From Methylobacterium iners (GTDB taxonomy: Bacteria > Pseudomonadota > Alphaproteobacteria > Rhizobiales > Beijerinckiaceae), in assembly GCF_022179305.1 (NCBI RefSeq), contig NZ_BPQP01000061.1, positions 1-64,000 on the forward strand: a stretch of 64,000 bases of DNA. The letters run 5' to 3'. The notes below the pieces were generated by a model that searched no databases, was not told the origin of the DNA, and worked only from the letters and a program-made list of their open reading frames with translations. How positions within the stretch are numbered: the first letter of the stretch is position 1; each line of letters starts with the position of its first letter. Shown one piece after another: positions 8,789 to 16,559 of the stretch. A program made the translations under genes and the position numbers.

Positions 8789-11500
8789 TCAGGCGCGCAG
8801 GGCCTGGGGTGCCGGGAACAGCATCTCGACGAGGGTGCCCTCGGCCTTGCGGCTGCTGATCCGGAAGCGGCCCTGATTGGCCTCGACCAGGGCCTTGGTC
8901 AGCGGCAGGCCCAAGCCCGTGCCGCTCTCCGGAGAGGAGACCTGGGCATCGATCCGACGGAAGGGTTCGAGGGCGGTCTCGACCTCCTCCGGGGTCATGC
9001 CGGCACCGGTGTCGCGCACCCGCAGGGCGATCTCGCCGCGATCGGCGAGCGTCGTCGCCACGATGACCTGGCCGCCGGGCTCCGTGAGCCGCAGCGCGTT
9101 CGCGATCACGTTGAGCACGGCCTGGTGCACGGAGCGCTCGTCGGCGACGAAGTGCCCGACGTCGTTGGAGAAGCTCGTGCGGATGAGGATGCGCTGGCGC
9201 GCCGCCTGCGGCTGCATCAGCGCGACGCAGCGCGACACGATCTCGTTCAGGGAGATCTCCGTGCGGGCGAGGTCGAGATGGCCGGCCTCGATCCGGGCGA
9301 GGTCGAGAAGGTCGTTGACGAGGTTGAGCACGTGCTCGCCGGAGCTGCGGATGTCGCGCAGGTAGCTCCGGTAGCGCTCGTTGCCGAGCTCCCCGAACTG
9401 GCCCATCAGCATCACGTCGGCGAAGCCCAGGATGCTGCTGACGGGCGTGCGGACCTCGTGGCTGACCCAGGCCAGGAACTCGGATTTCCGGGCGCTCGCC
9501 GTCATCGCGGCCCGTCGCGCCTCCGCGACCTCCTCGCCGGCGCGCTCGGGCGATTCGGCGGGGGTGAGCCGGGCGAGCAGCGTCGGGTCGCCGTCCCGGA
9601 GAGGCGACACTTGGAGACGCAGGGCCACGGGGCCGTTGCGGCCGCGGCCGATTACCGGATCGGACGGCGCGGCGCCGGGCACCGCGTGAAGGATCGCGAG
9701 GACCGCGACCGCGCTCTCGGGCGCGAACAGGTCCATGACGCTGCCGCCCACGACCTCGCGGGGATCGAGGCCGAAGGTCGAGGCCGCGCTGCGGTTGACG
9801 CCGAGGATGCGGCCGTTCCCGTCGAGGGTGACGATGCCCTCGTCCAGCGCGTCGAGCACCGCGAGCGCGTCGGCCGCACGCCGGTCGGCGAATTCCTGCG
9901 CTACCCGGGCGGCGGCCAGCTGCTCGGCCGGCTCGGTCCAGGTCGCCTCCCGCACGAGCAGCAGCCGCGCCGGCGCGCCCTGCCAGTCGAGCCCGGCACA
10001 TTGCAAATCGACGTTGAGGCTCGCGCCCTCGCGGGTCGTCATCACGGCGAGCGCGTCGTCCGAGGGCCGCTCGTGAGGCACGAGCCCGTTGAAGAGCCGC
10101 GCGAGCCCGCCCGCATCCTCGAGGGCCGGGAGGTCCGCGAACCGCGCGAGATCGAGCAGGCTGCGATTGGCGAACAGCGCCGTCCCGTCCCGATAGATCA
10201 GCAATCCCGTGGGCAGCCGGTCGAGGGTGGCGGCGAGCGCGGCATCCGGGTCAGCGGCCGCATCGACCGGCCGCGTCGCGGCGGGGAAGGGCATCACCGC
10301 CCCCGCTTGCGGCTCGCGCGTCGCCCGCTCCTCCGGGACCTCGTCGCCGGCGAAGCGCACGCCGAGCGCCCGCGCGATCTCCCGGAAGGCCGCGTGCTCG
10401 TTGCCGGAGAGGCGGGTCTCCTCCGGCGGGCCCATGGCCGCGGGCGCGCGCTCGGGCGCATCCTCCGGCATGAAGTCCGCCCTCGGAGCGTCCTGGCTCG
10501 GCCTGTCCGCGCTCGACTCCCCCTCGTCCGGGACGTCCTCCGCCGCCTCGGCGACGACCGGGACCGCGTCTCGCTCCCCGTCGCCGGGAGAAGCGGGATC
10601 CTCACCCTCTGGCGGGATCGCCTCGGCCTCGACGGGATCGGCCCGCTCGTCCCGCGGGGCGACCGCCGGCAGGACCGACTCTTCGGCGAAGGTCGAGGGG
10701 CGCACGAGCCCGAAACCCCCGTAGCCGGTGAAATCGCGCTCGGCCCGGGACAGGGGCGCCCCGGACAGTTCGAGATCGAAGAACCCGGCGTTCCCCGGGC
10801 GACGAAGGGTGAGGGGAATGGCGCGGAAGGTCCGCCGCTCGGCGAGCGCCGCGAGCAGCCCACCCGCATCGATCAGCGTGCCGCCCGCCGAGAGCGCCGC
10901 CCAGGATTGGCCGGCGAGAATTGCCTGCATGGCGGGCCCGGCCGGTCCGGAGACCTGATCGAGGCGCCCGTCTCCATCGGTCCGCCAGACGAAGCGCGGC
11001 ACCGGCCCTGCCGGCAGCTCCGGCGCCTCGACGGCTTCCTCCCGTGCCGGCGGCGCCTCGACGGCCGCAGGCTCGGCAAGGGGCGGAAGCCGCCGCAGCC
11101 TGGGTGCGGCGCCCGTCAGGGCCAGCACGATCGCGACGCTGCCATCCTCCAGGCGCGTCCTCGCGAGGAGGCAAGTCGTCGGCGGGCCGAGGCGGCGGGG
11201 ATCGAACTGAAGGCGAACGAGGGTCGAAGGCGCGTCGGTCCCTCCCGACCGCCCGAGCTGCGCCTCGAGCCGAAGCGCGGGCTGCAGACGCCCATCGGGC
11301 CCGGCCACGATGCGCAGGAGGTCGCGCGCGGCCCCAGACCCGCCGAGCACGCGGCGGGCCTCCGCGTCGAGCACCAACACGACCGGCGCCGGTCCCCGCA
11401 GGATCGGGCCGAACCGCGCATCCCCGTCGAGGCGCCGGCAAACCGCGTCGAGCGTCGCCTCACCCCCGACGAACCCGTTTTCAGCCCCGCTTTCCGACAT
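8789..11500 (-). CDS. PAS-domain sensor histidine kinase, PdhS/PleC-like
   Basis: A cytoplasmic-looking sensor kinase of 903 residues with no transmembrane segment. Two PAS-like segments are visible, near residues 450-510 ('GLLIYRDGTALFANRSLLDL') and 560-620 ('GIVTLDGNGRILGVNRSA'). The dimerisation box is 'SHEVRTPVSSILGFADVM' with the phospho-accepting His near 681. The ATPase domain follows, with an N box 'NVIANAL', G1 'DTGAGM' and G2 'GTGLGLPL'. The segment 'LGNERYRSYLRDIRSSGEHV' is characteristic of PdhS/PleC/DivJ kinases, which control DivK in alphaproteobacterial cell-cycle signalling. The N-terminal 450 residues are low complexity and unassigned. I chose the ATG at 11500 rather than an upstream in-frame ATG at 11593 because the extra 31 residues look untranslated. 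No response regulator is adjacent. Confidence 0.85.
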   Translation of the reverse strand: MSESGAENGFVGGEATLDAVCRRLDGDARFGPILRGPAPVVLVLDAEARRVLGGSGAARDLLRIVAGPDGRLQPALRLEAQLGRSGGTDAPSTLVRLQFDPRRLGPPTTCLLARTRLEDGSVAIVLALTGAAPRLRRLPPLAEPAAVEAPPAREEAVEAPELPAGPVPRFVWRTDGDGRLDQVSGPAGPAMQAILAGQSWAALSAGGTLIDAGGLLAALAERRTFRAIPLTLRRPGNAGFFDLELSGAPLSRAERDFTGYGGFGLVRPSTFAEESVLPAVAPRDERADPVEAEAIPPEGEDPASPGDGERDAVPVVAEAAEDVPDEGESSADRPSQDAPRADFMPEDAPERAPAAMGPPEETRLSGNEHAAFREIARALGVRFAGDEVPEERATREPQAGAVMPFPAATRPVDAAADPDAALAATLDRLPTGLLIYRDGTALFANRSLLDLARFADLPALEDAGGLARLFNGLVPHERPSDDALAVMTTREGASLNVDLQCAGLDWQGAPARLLLVREATWTEPAEQLAAARVAQEFADRRAADALAVLDALDEGIVTLDGNGRILGVNRSAASTFGLDPREVVGGSVMDLFAPESAVAVLAILHAVPGAAPSDPVIGRGRNGPVALRLQVSPLRDGDPTLLARLTPAESPERAGEEVAEARRAAMTASARKSEFLAWVSHEVRTPVSSILGFADVMLMGQFGELGNERYRSYLRDIRSSGEHVLNLVNDLLDLARIEAGHLDLARTEISLNEIVSRCVALMQPQAARQRILIRTSFSNDVGHFVADERSVHQAVLNVIANALRLTEPGGQVIVATTLADRGEIALRVRDTGAGMTPEEVETALEPFRRIDAQVSSPESGTGLGLPLTKALVEANQGRFRISSRKAEGTLVEMLFPAPQALRA

Positions 11501-11654
11501 TCCAATCCATTTCACCCGATGAATCGGCGGGATCACGGCCTCGTATAGGCCAAAAGCGCTGCCCGATGTGGACACTTGACATCGCTGCCACACGTTTACC
11601 GCTTGTTAAGCCTAATGCCGCGGCAGACAGTGGCATAGAGCGGATGGCGTGTTA

Positions 11655-11669
11655 TTGTGCACCGCACAA
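11655..11669. promoter_or_regulatory. Putative PhaR-type operator upstream of the phasin gene
   Basis: TTGTGC-ACC-GCACAA is a perfect 6-base inverted repeat with a 3-base spacer, centred about 42 bases before the phasin ATG. Its core TGC-N3-GCA fits the TGC-rich sites described for the polyhydroxybutyrate regulator PhaR in other alphaproteobacteria. The match is by pattern and context only. Confidence 0.5.
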
Positions 11670-11703
11670 CGCGGCATCAACAAGCAAGTCAGAGGAGACG
11701 GCG

Positions 11704-12195
11704 ATGAGCAGCACCCCGACCTACGAAGTCCCTGCAGAGATGCGTGATTTTGCCGAGAAGAGCGTCGACCAGGCGCGCAAGGCCTTCGATTCGTTCCTCG
11801 GCGCGGCCCGCCGGACCGCCGACACCGTCCAGGGATCGGCCGAGGCGGCCCGCACCAACGCCCAGGACGTTTCCACCCGCGGCTTCGAGTTCGCCGAGCA
11901 GAACGTGAACGCGGCCTTCGATCTCGCCCAGAAGCTCGTCCGCTCGCGCGACGTGCAGGAGGCGATGCAGCACCAGGCCGAGTTCGTGCGCAATCAGTTC
12001 GCCGCGATCCAGGCCCAGGCCAAGGAGTTCGGCGGCCTCGCGCAGAACGCGATCCAGCAGGGCGCCGAGAAGGCCAAGACTGCCATGCAGGAGAACGCCG
12101 AGCACGCCCGCAAGGCGATGGAGCAGGGCAACGAAGCCATCCGCCAGAGCCAGGCCGACGCCGAGCAGGCAGCCCGGAACGCCACCAATTCCTGA
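11704..12195 (+). CDS. Phasin (PHB granule-associated protein)
   Basis: A 163-residue, almost wholly helical, alanine- and glutamine-rich protein of the phasin family, which coats polyhydroxybutyrate granules and limits their coalescence. The central 'SRDVQEAMQHQAEFVRNQF' and 'AAIQAQAKEFGGLAQNA' are typical phasin sequence, and the C-terminus is a charged amphipathic coiled-coil-like tail. There is no signal peptide and no cysteine. The start ATG follows AGAGGAGACGGCG, a strong ribosome site. The gene stands alone, with its own upstream dyad and a strong terminator, suggesting a highly expressed single-gene unit. Family call secure; which phasin paralogue it is cannot be told. Confidence 0.93.
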   Translation: MSSTPTYEVPAEMRDFAEKSVDQARKAFDSFLGAARRTADTVQGSAEAARTNAQDVSTRGFEFAEQNVNAAFDLAQKLVRSRDVQEAMQHQAEFVRNQFAAIQAQAKEFGGLAQNAIQQGAEKAKTAMQENAEHARKAMEQGNEAIRQSQADAEQAARNATNS

Positions 12196-12234
12196 GCTGC
12201 GCGCCTCACGCGCAGGCCAGATCCGTGACGATCG

Positions 12235-12267
12235 AAGGCCCGTCCCGCCTGACGCGGGGCGGGCCTT
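12235..12267 (+). terminator. Terminator hairpin of the phasin gene
   Basis: AAGGCCCGTCCCGC and GCGGGGCGGGCCTT form a long, nearly perfect GC-rich stem around a 5-base loop, starting 40 bases past the phasin stop. Placement and strength fit a terminator for an abundant transcript. Confidence 0.8.
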
Positions 12268-12374
12268 CGCGCATGCCGCCCGCCTTGTTTCGGGCTTGCC
12301 CGTCTCCTAACGGTGGCGCCCCGCTCCGGGCTTGGTGCCGGGCAGCGGAGGATGTCCGAGGAAGACGAACCGCC

Positions 12375-12689
12375 ATGCGACCTGCCTATCGAGCCGGCCT
12401 CGCGGCCCTGATCCTGTTCGGCGCCATCGGGGCGCAGGGCGCCGCAGCGCAATATGACGACGAGGACTACGATCGCCCGCCGCCCCGCGGCTACGACGAG
12501 CGCCGCGGGCCGCCGCGTGGCCGGTCGGTCGGGCTCAACTGCGACGCCGTGCAATCCGGGCTCGCGGGCCTGCAGCCTTTCTCCTGCCCGCTTCCCGGGC
12601 CGAGGCCGCTCGGCACCCGATGCTACTGCGACATGCCGATCGCACCGTTCAACGGGCCGCAGACGGCGGTGGGCCGGGTCGTTCCCTAG
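12375..12689 (+). CDS. Small secreted hypothetical protein
   Basis: A 104-residue protein with a clear signal peptide (MRPAYRAGLAALILFGAIGA, then cleavage after 'QGAAA'). The mature part starts with an acidic and Arg/Pro/Gly-rich segment ('DDEDYDRPPPRGYDERRGPP') and ends with a compact region holding four cysteines ('LNCDAVQ', 'FSCPLPG', 'RCYCDMPIAP') that could form two disulfides in the periplasm. A longer upstream in-frame start exists at 12225 but would bury the signal peptide. I do not recognise a named family. It converges on the L,D-transpeptidase gene across a strong hairpin. Confidence 0.72.
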   Translation: MRPAYRAGLAALILFGAIGAQGAAAQYDDEDYDRPPPRGYDERRGPPRGRSVGLNCDAVQSGLAGLQPFSCPLPGPRPLGTRCYCDMPIAPFNGPQTAVGRVVP

Positions 12690-12724
12690 GCCCGACGGCA
12701 GGTACCGCGCGTCGAGAAACACGA

Positions 12725-12755
12725 AGGGCCGCGCCATCCGGGATGGCGCGGCCCT
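12725..12755. terminator. Bidirectional terminator between convergent genes
   Basis: A perfect 15-base stem, AGGGCCGCGCCATCC against GGATGGCGCGGCCCT, lies 36 bases after the small secreted protein and 23 bases after the L,D-transpeptidase stop. It can serve both converging transcripts. Confidence 0.8.
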
Positions 12756-12777
12756 CGGCCGTCGCGGGGGAAGGCGT

Positions 12778-13425
12778 TTAGTTGAGGACCACGACCTTGG
12801 CCCCGACCTTCACGCGGTCGTAGAGGTCGGTCACGTCCTCGTTGGTCATGCGGATGCAGCCGGAGGACACCGCCTGGCCGATCGTGTCCGGCTCGTTCGA
12901 GCCGTGGATGCGGTACTCGGTGTTGCCGATGTAGAGGGCGCGGGCGCCCAGCGGGTTCTCGACGCCGCCGGCCATGTAGCGCGGCAGGTCGGGCCGGCGG
13001 GCGAGCATGGCGGCGGGCGGCGTCCAGGACGGCCATTCGCGCTTGGCGGTGATGGGCTTGGTGCCCGACCAGGTGAAGCCGGGACGGCCGACGCCGACGC
13101 CGTAGCGGATCGCCTCGCCGCCCGGCAGCACGTAGTAGAGGCGCCGCTCTTCCGTCGAGACCACGATGGTGCCGGGCTTGTAGCCGGCGTTGAAGGAGAC
13201 GATCTCGCGCGGGATCGGCGCGACCTGCGGCGCGGCCTGGCTGCCGTAGGCTTGGCTGCCGCCATAGGTCTGGCCGCCATAGGGCTGGTAGATCGGGCGG
13301 TCGTCGCCCTGATCGGCGTAGTAGTCCTCGGCGTCGGTCGCGCCCCAAGGATTGGCCTTCACGGGGGTGTTGAGGAGGACGCAAGCACCGAGAATGCCCG
13401 CGAGGGCGGTCGCCAAGGTCTTCAT
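12778..13425 (-). CDS. L,D-transpeptidase (YkuD domain)
   Basis: A 215-residue secreted enzyme that would form 3-3 cross-links in peptidoglycan or attach proteins to it. The N-terminus is a signal peptide (MKTLATALAGILGACVLLNT...). A short Tyr/Gly/Gln-rich linker follows, then a YkuD domain from about residue 85, starting 'YKPGTIVVSTEERRLYYVLP'. The catalytic motif is intact: 'HGSNEPDTIG' with His174 and 'SSGCIRM' with nucleophile Cys190. The chosen ATG at 13425 is preceded by GAAGG and gives a proper signal peptide. The longer frame to 13635 would not. Such proteins occur in many paralogues in Rhizobiales, and the specific role cannot be assigned. Confidence 0.92.
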   Translation of the reverse strand: MKTLATALAGILGACVLLNTPVKANPWGATDAEDYYADQGDDRPIYQPYGGQTYGGSQAYGSQAAPQVAPIPREIVSFNAGYKPGTIVVSTEERRLYYVLPGGEAIRYGVGVGRPGFTWSGTKPITAKREWPSWTPPAAMLARRPDLPRYMAGGVENPLGARALYIGNTEYRIHGSNEPDTIGQAVSSGCIRMTNEDVTDLYDRVKVGAKVVVLN

Positions 13426-13552
13426 GGTGGAACCTTCAATCTCTGCCGTAACCTTTGCTATACAAGCGTAGGCATAGGCGGCTGGTTCCACGCTCGATCG
13501 CAGATTTCGCGCTCCCTCGCACATGCGGAAGCGCACGCGATCCCACCCCCGG

Positions 13553-14359
13553 TCAGGCGACCTCGTCGGTGTGCACCTCGAAGCGGGCGAGGTGGGCGTA
13601 GCCGAAATTCGTGGTGATCGCGACGTCGGTGGCATCGCGGCCCCGCGCCATCAGGATGCGCCCGATGCGCGGCGTGTTGTGGCGGGCATCGAAGGTGTAC
13701 CAGCCGCCCTCCAGGTAGACCTCGAACCAGGCGGAGAAATCCATCGGATCGGGGGAGCGCGGCACGCCGATATCGCCGAGATAGCCCGTGCAGTAGCGCG
13801 CCGGGATGTTCATGCAGCGGCAGAACGCGACCGCGAGATGCGCGAAGTCGCGGCAGACGCCGTGGCGCTGCGTGAAGCCGTCCCAGGCCGTGCGGGTCGC
13901 ATCGGCGCTCATGTAATCGAAGCGGATGCGCTCGTGGACGTAGTCGACGATTGCCTGGACGCGGCCCCAGCCCATCTCCGTCCCGCCGAACAGCGACCAC
14001 GCGGTCTCGGAGAGCTTGTCGGTGTCGCAGTAGCGGCTGCCCAGCAGGTAGAGGAGGGTCTCGTCGGGCAGATCCTGCACCGGGATCTGCCGGGCCTCGG
14101 GAGCATAGGGGTCGGGCGCGCCGGAGTCCTGGATCGTGAAGTCGGCCGAGATCGTGAGCAGGCCGGGCGGCGTCACGATGCGCGTGCAGATGTTGTCGTA
14201 GCCGTCCCGGTAATCGACCGCCGGGATCCAGGGATCGAACCGGATCGTCTGCGGCGTGAGCAGGTCCGGCATCCGCGCAGGATGCAGGCTGAGCGCCAGG
14301 ATCATGGGCGTCGGCGCAACCGATTCGAAGGCGATCTCGAAGCCCGTCCTGATCTTCAT
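13553..14359 (-). CDS. Transglutaminase-like cysteine peptidase family protein
   Basis: A 268-residue cytoplasmic-looking protein. The N-terminal beta-rich part ('FEIAFESVAPTPMILALSLH') is typical of bacterial transglutaminase-like proteins. The core holds the catalytic Cys in 'QRHGVCRDFAHLAVAFCR' and the His in 'WYTFDARHNTPRIGRI', completing a Cys-His-Asp triad. These enzymes are thought to be peptidases or amide-bond enzymes, and the substrate is unknown. The ATG at 14359 has AGGTGA upstream. An ATG at 14422 would add 21 atypical residues. The gene lies 68 bases downstream of the NepR-receiver gene on the same strand and may be co-expressed with it. Confidence 0.88.
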   Translation of the reverse strand: MKIRTGFEIAFESVAPTPMILALSLHPARMPDLLTPQTIRFDPWIPAVDYRDGYDNICTRIVTPPGLLTISADFTIQDSGAPDPYAPEARQIPVQDLPDETLLYLLGSRYCDTDKLSETAWSLFGGTEMGWGRVQAIVDYVHERIRFDYMSADATRTAWDGFTQRHGVCRDFAHLAVAFCRCMNIPARYCTGYLGDIGVPRSPDPMDFSAWFEVYLEGGWYTFDARHNTPRIGRILMARGRDATDVAITTNFGYAHLARFEVHTDEVA

Positions 14360-14427
14360 CGCGCTCACCTGATCCTCGATGGGAATGAGGCGATGCAAGA
14401 CGCAAGCCCGCGAACGGAACACCGCTG

Positions 14428-15021
14428 TCAGGGACTGACGGGTTGGCCTTCGCCGGCCGCCAGCGCGGCCTCGGTCAGGACGTCGAGCGGCCGCCAGGGC
14501 TTCGGGATGAAGACGGCCTGGGCCGGCAGGGCGTCGGGACGCACGGGACGGTGGCCGGAGGTGACGACGAGCCGGGCCTGCGGCCAGAGCAGGGCGACCG
14601 CCTTCGCGAGTTGCAGCCCATCCATCTCGCCCGCGAGCCGGATGTCGGCGAAGACGAGGGCCACGTCGCCGCCCCTCTCGCGGAGCACCTCCAGGGCGGC
14701 CTCGGCGCTGTCGCAGCCGATCGGGGAGAGATCGGTCTCCTCCAGCAGCGCCTCGGCGACCGCCCGGGTCGCGGCCTCGTCCTCGACGACGAGGGCGAGC
14801 TTGCCCGATTTGCGCGGAGTCGCGTCTTCCGATTGCTTCACCTGGCGCACGAGGGCGGCGAGGTGCTCCGGCACGCCCTCCGCGATCAGGTCGTCGTAGA
14901 ACGAGGCGAGCGCCTGGCCGATCTGGCCGAGGGAGAGCTCCGGCGCCAGCGAATCATCCGCCGTCTGCGCGCCCCGCCTCATCGGCTGACGAGAGGATGA
15001 CGTACCCTTCGGATCCCGCAA
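14428..15021 (-). CDS. NepR-like anti-sigma segment fused to a response-regulator receiver domain
   Basis: A 197-residue protein with two parts. Residues 32-64 ('GQIGQALASFYDDLIAEGVP', then 'EHLAALVRQV') match the core of NepR, the anti-sigma factor that holds the general-stress sigma factor EcfG in alphaproteobacteria. Residues 75-187 form a CheY-like receiver with the acidic pair Glu80/Asp81, phospho-acceptor Asp126 ('VFADIRLAG'), Thr154/Ser155 and Lys174 ('FIPKPW'), so it looks competent for phosphorylation. In the classical pathway NepR is bound by phosphorylated PhyR, whose receiver is fused to a sigma-like domain. Here the receiver is joined to the anti-sigma factor itself. No ecfG, phyR or kinase gene is next to it. 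The domain reading is mine from sequence. The short NepR motif is the weaker half. Confidence 0.75.
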   Translation of the reverse strand: MRDPKGTSSSRQPMRRGAQTADDSLAPELSLGQIGQALASFYDDLIAEGVPEHLAALVRQVKQSEDATPRKSGKLALVVEDEAATRAVAEALLEETDLSPIGCDSAEAALEVLRERGGDVALVFADIRLAGEMDGLQLAKAVALLWPQARLVVTSGHRPVRPDALPAQAVFIPKPWRPLDVLTEAALAAGEGQPVSP

Positions 15022-15138
15022 ATCCAGCCTCCGACCTGCCTGTCCGGTCCGGCGCCCCCGCGGCGCCGCCGTCAGTTAAAGTCGTCACCGGCTCAGCGGT
15101 TGCCGAATTCATCTATCAGACGTTGCGACCGCCCCGGC

Positions 15139-16287
15139 TCACTCGGCCGCGTCGGCATAGGCGAGGACGCCGGCGACGGAACGGACGTCGCGGTAGCGCG
15201 CACCGCGCGTGCTCATCATCGCCTCGAACTTCTCGTGGACCTGGGCCACCGAGAGGCTGACGGCCTTCTTGCGGCCCCGCTGCGCCGCGAAGAAGATGGT
15301 GCGGTTGGCGCGCGCCGGCCCCGGCAGCATCTGCGCGGCGGCGGTCTTGGGCTTGTCGGCGACCTTGGCCAGGAAGTCCTCGGCATCCTCGACGCCGAGG
15401 AAGTGGGCGAGATAGACCTCGCCGAGCGATAGCTCGCGGCCGATCCTGAGGGCGATCCGGGCGGCGTCCCGCTTCAGCATCTCGCCGGCCATGAGGGCGG
15501 AGAGGTAAGGGTCGCGGCGCAACTCGAGGATGCGCGTGCGCTCGGCCGGATCCGCGACGGTGGGCTTGCCGTTCTCGCCGGCGACGACGAGGGCCGCGTC
15601 CGCGGCGAGGCCGAATTTCGGGCCGAAATCGCGCATCACGCCGAGCCAGGTCCGCTCGATGAACTGGTACAGGCCCGTGGCCGAGGAGGTCTGCGCCTGG
15701 ACCTCCGTCTTGAAGCTCGATTCCTTGTCGGCCACCGCCATCAGCAGGACGGGATCGGTCTGCACGGCCTGGGCGGCGCGCACGATCTTTTGGACGAGGT
15801 GTCGGCGGATCTTCATCGGCCCGAATTCGAGGATGTCGTTCGGGTCGCCGACCGCGCTCTCGGTGAGAAGGAAATCGTAGGAGACCCGGTCGACGGCGTT
15901 CGAGCCGAGCTCGGTGTCGAGGTCGTGGATCGGCGCGAAGGCGGCGGAGGCCGTCAGCACCGTCGGCGCCGAATCGAGGAGGGCGGGCGGCATCGTCTGG
16001 ACCCGCGGCCGCGGCATCGCCAGCTCGGCCCCGCGGGAGGACGTCATGGCCTGGGCCGACGAGACCGGCGACCCGAGCCCGACCTTGCCGAGGTCGCCGC
16101 CGGTCTGGACGAGGACCGCGCTCAAGCCGGCAGTCAGGAGGGACATGGCGAGGATCGAGCGGGTCAGCGCCGTGCGGCTGCCGTGATCGCGGCCGACGCG
16201 ACCGCCGAGGGTCAGGGCATCGGCGGCCCGCCCGGTGACGGGAGCCTGATGGGCGTTGCGCGGCGATCCGACCATTCGACCCTGCAT
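15139..16287 (-). CDS. Lytic transglycosylase domain protein
   Basis: A membrane-anchored or secreted SLT-type murein hydrolase of about 382 residues. A hydrophobic segment near residues 43-62 ('SILAMSLLTAGLSAVLVQTG') follows a cytoplasmic N-terminus. The catalytic domain holds 'LLMAVADKESSFKTEV', whose Glu is the general acid, followed by 'SSATGLYQFIERTW', the usual transglycosylase pattern. The C-terminal third ('YLSALMAGEML' onward) continues the helical domain. The start is uncertain: ATGs at 16287 and 16275 are both possible, and neither has a strong ribosome site. The gene is divergent from the outer-membrane barrel gene. It would cleave peptidoglycan glycan strands in the periplasm. 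Confidence 0.83.
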   Translation of the reverse strand: MQGRMVGSPRNAHQAPVTGRAADALTLGGRVGRDHGSRTALTRSILAMSLLTAGLSAVLVQTGGDLGKVGLGSPVSSAQAMTSSRGAELAMPRPRVQTMPPALLDSAPTVLTASAAFAPIHDLDTELGSNAVDRVSYDFLLTESAVGDPNDILEFGPMKIRRHLVQKIVRAAQAVQTDPVLLMAVADKESSFKTEVQAQTSSATGLYQFIERTWLGVMRDFGPKFGLAADAALVVAGENGKPTVADPAERTRILELRRDPYLSALMAGEMLKRDAARIALRIGRELSLGEVYLAHFLGVEDAEDFLAKVADKPKTAAAQMLPGPARANRTIFFAAQRGRKKAVSLSVAQVHEKFEAMMSTRGARYRDVRSVAGVLAYADAAE

Positions 16288-16559
16288 CTGTCCGACTCGA
16301 AGCTCCGCGACCGCGCCGTGGCCGGCGCCTTGGGACCGAGGATTCCTTGACAGATGTGGCGACAACACGGCTGCGGATGTGGCGGTCCTGGGGCAGCGAG
16401 CCCCGACGGGCGGATGGGGACGTGGTGCGGACCCAAATTGGCACGCCTGCGCTCAGAGCCGCGCGGCCCACACGCAACGGTCCATTAAGGTTACTCAAGT
16501 ACACCGGTCCCATAGTCTCGGCAGACCTCGGTTGAGGCGGGCCTAGAGGACGGACATCC

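Noticed and set aside
8546-11548. 1000-codon plus-strand open frame
   Set aside because: It is the antisense of the histidine kinase gene, whose domain motifs are unmistakable on the other strand.
15022-15138. Possible EcfG-type promoter (GGAAC, spacer, CGTT) upstream of the NepR-receiver gene
   Set aside because: I looked on the minus strand and found only 'GGCAAC' without a properly spaced CGTT.
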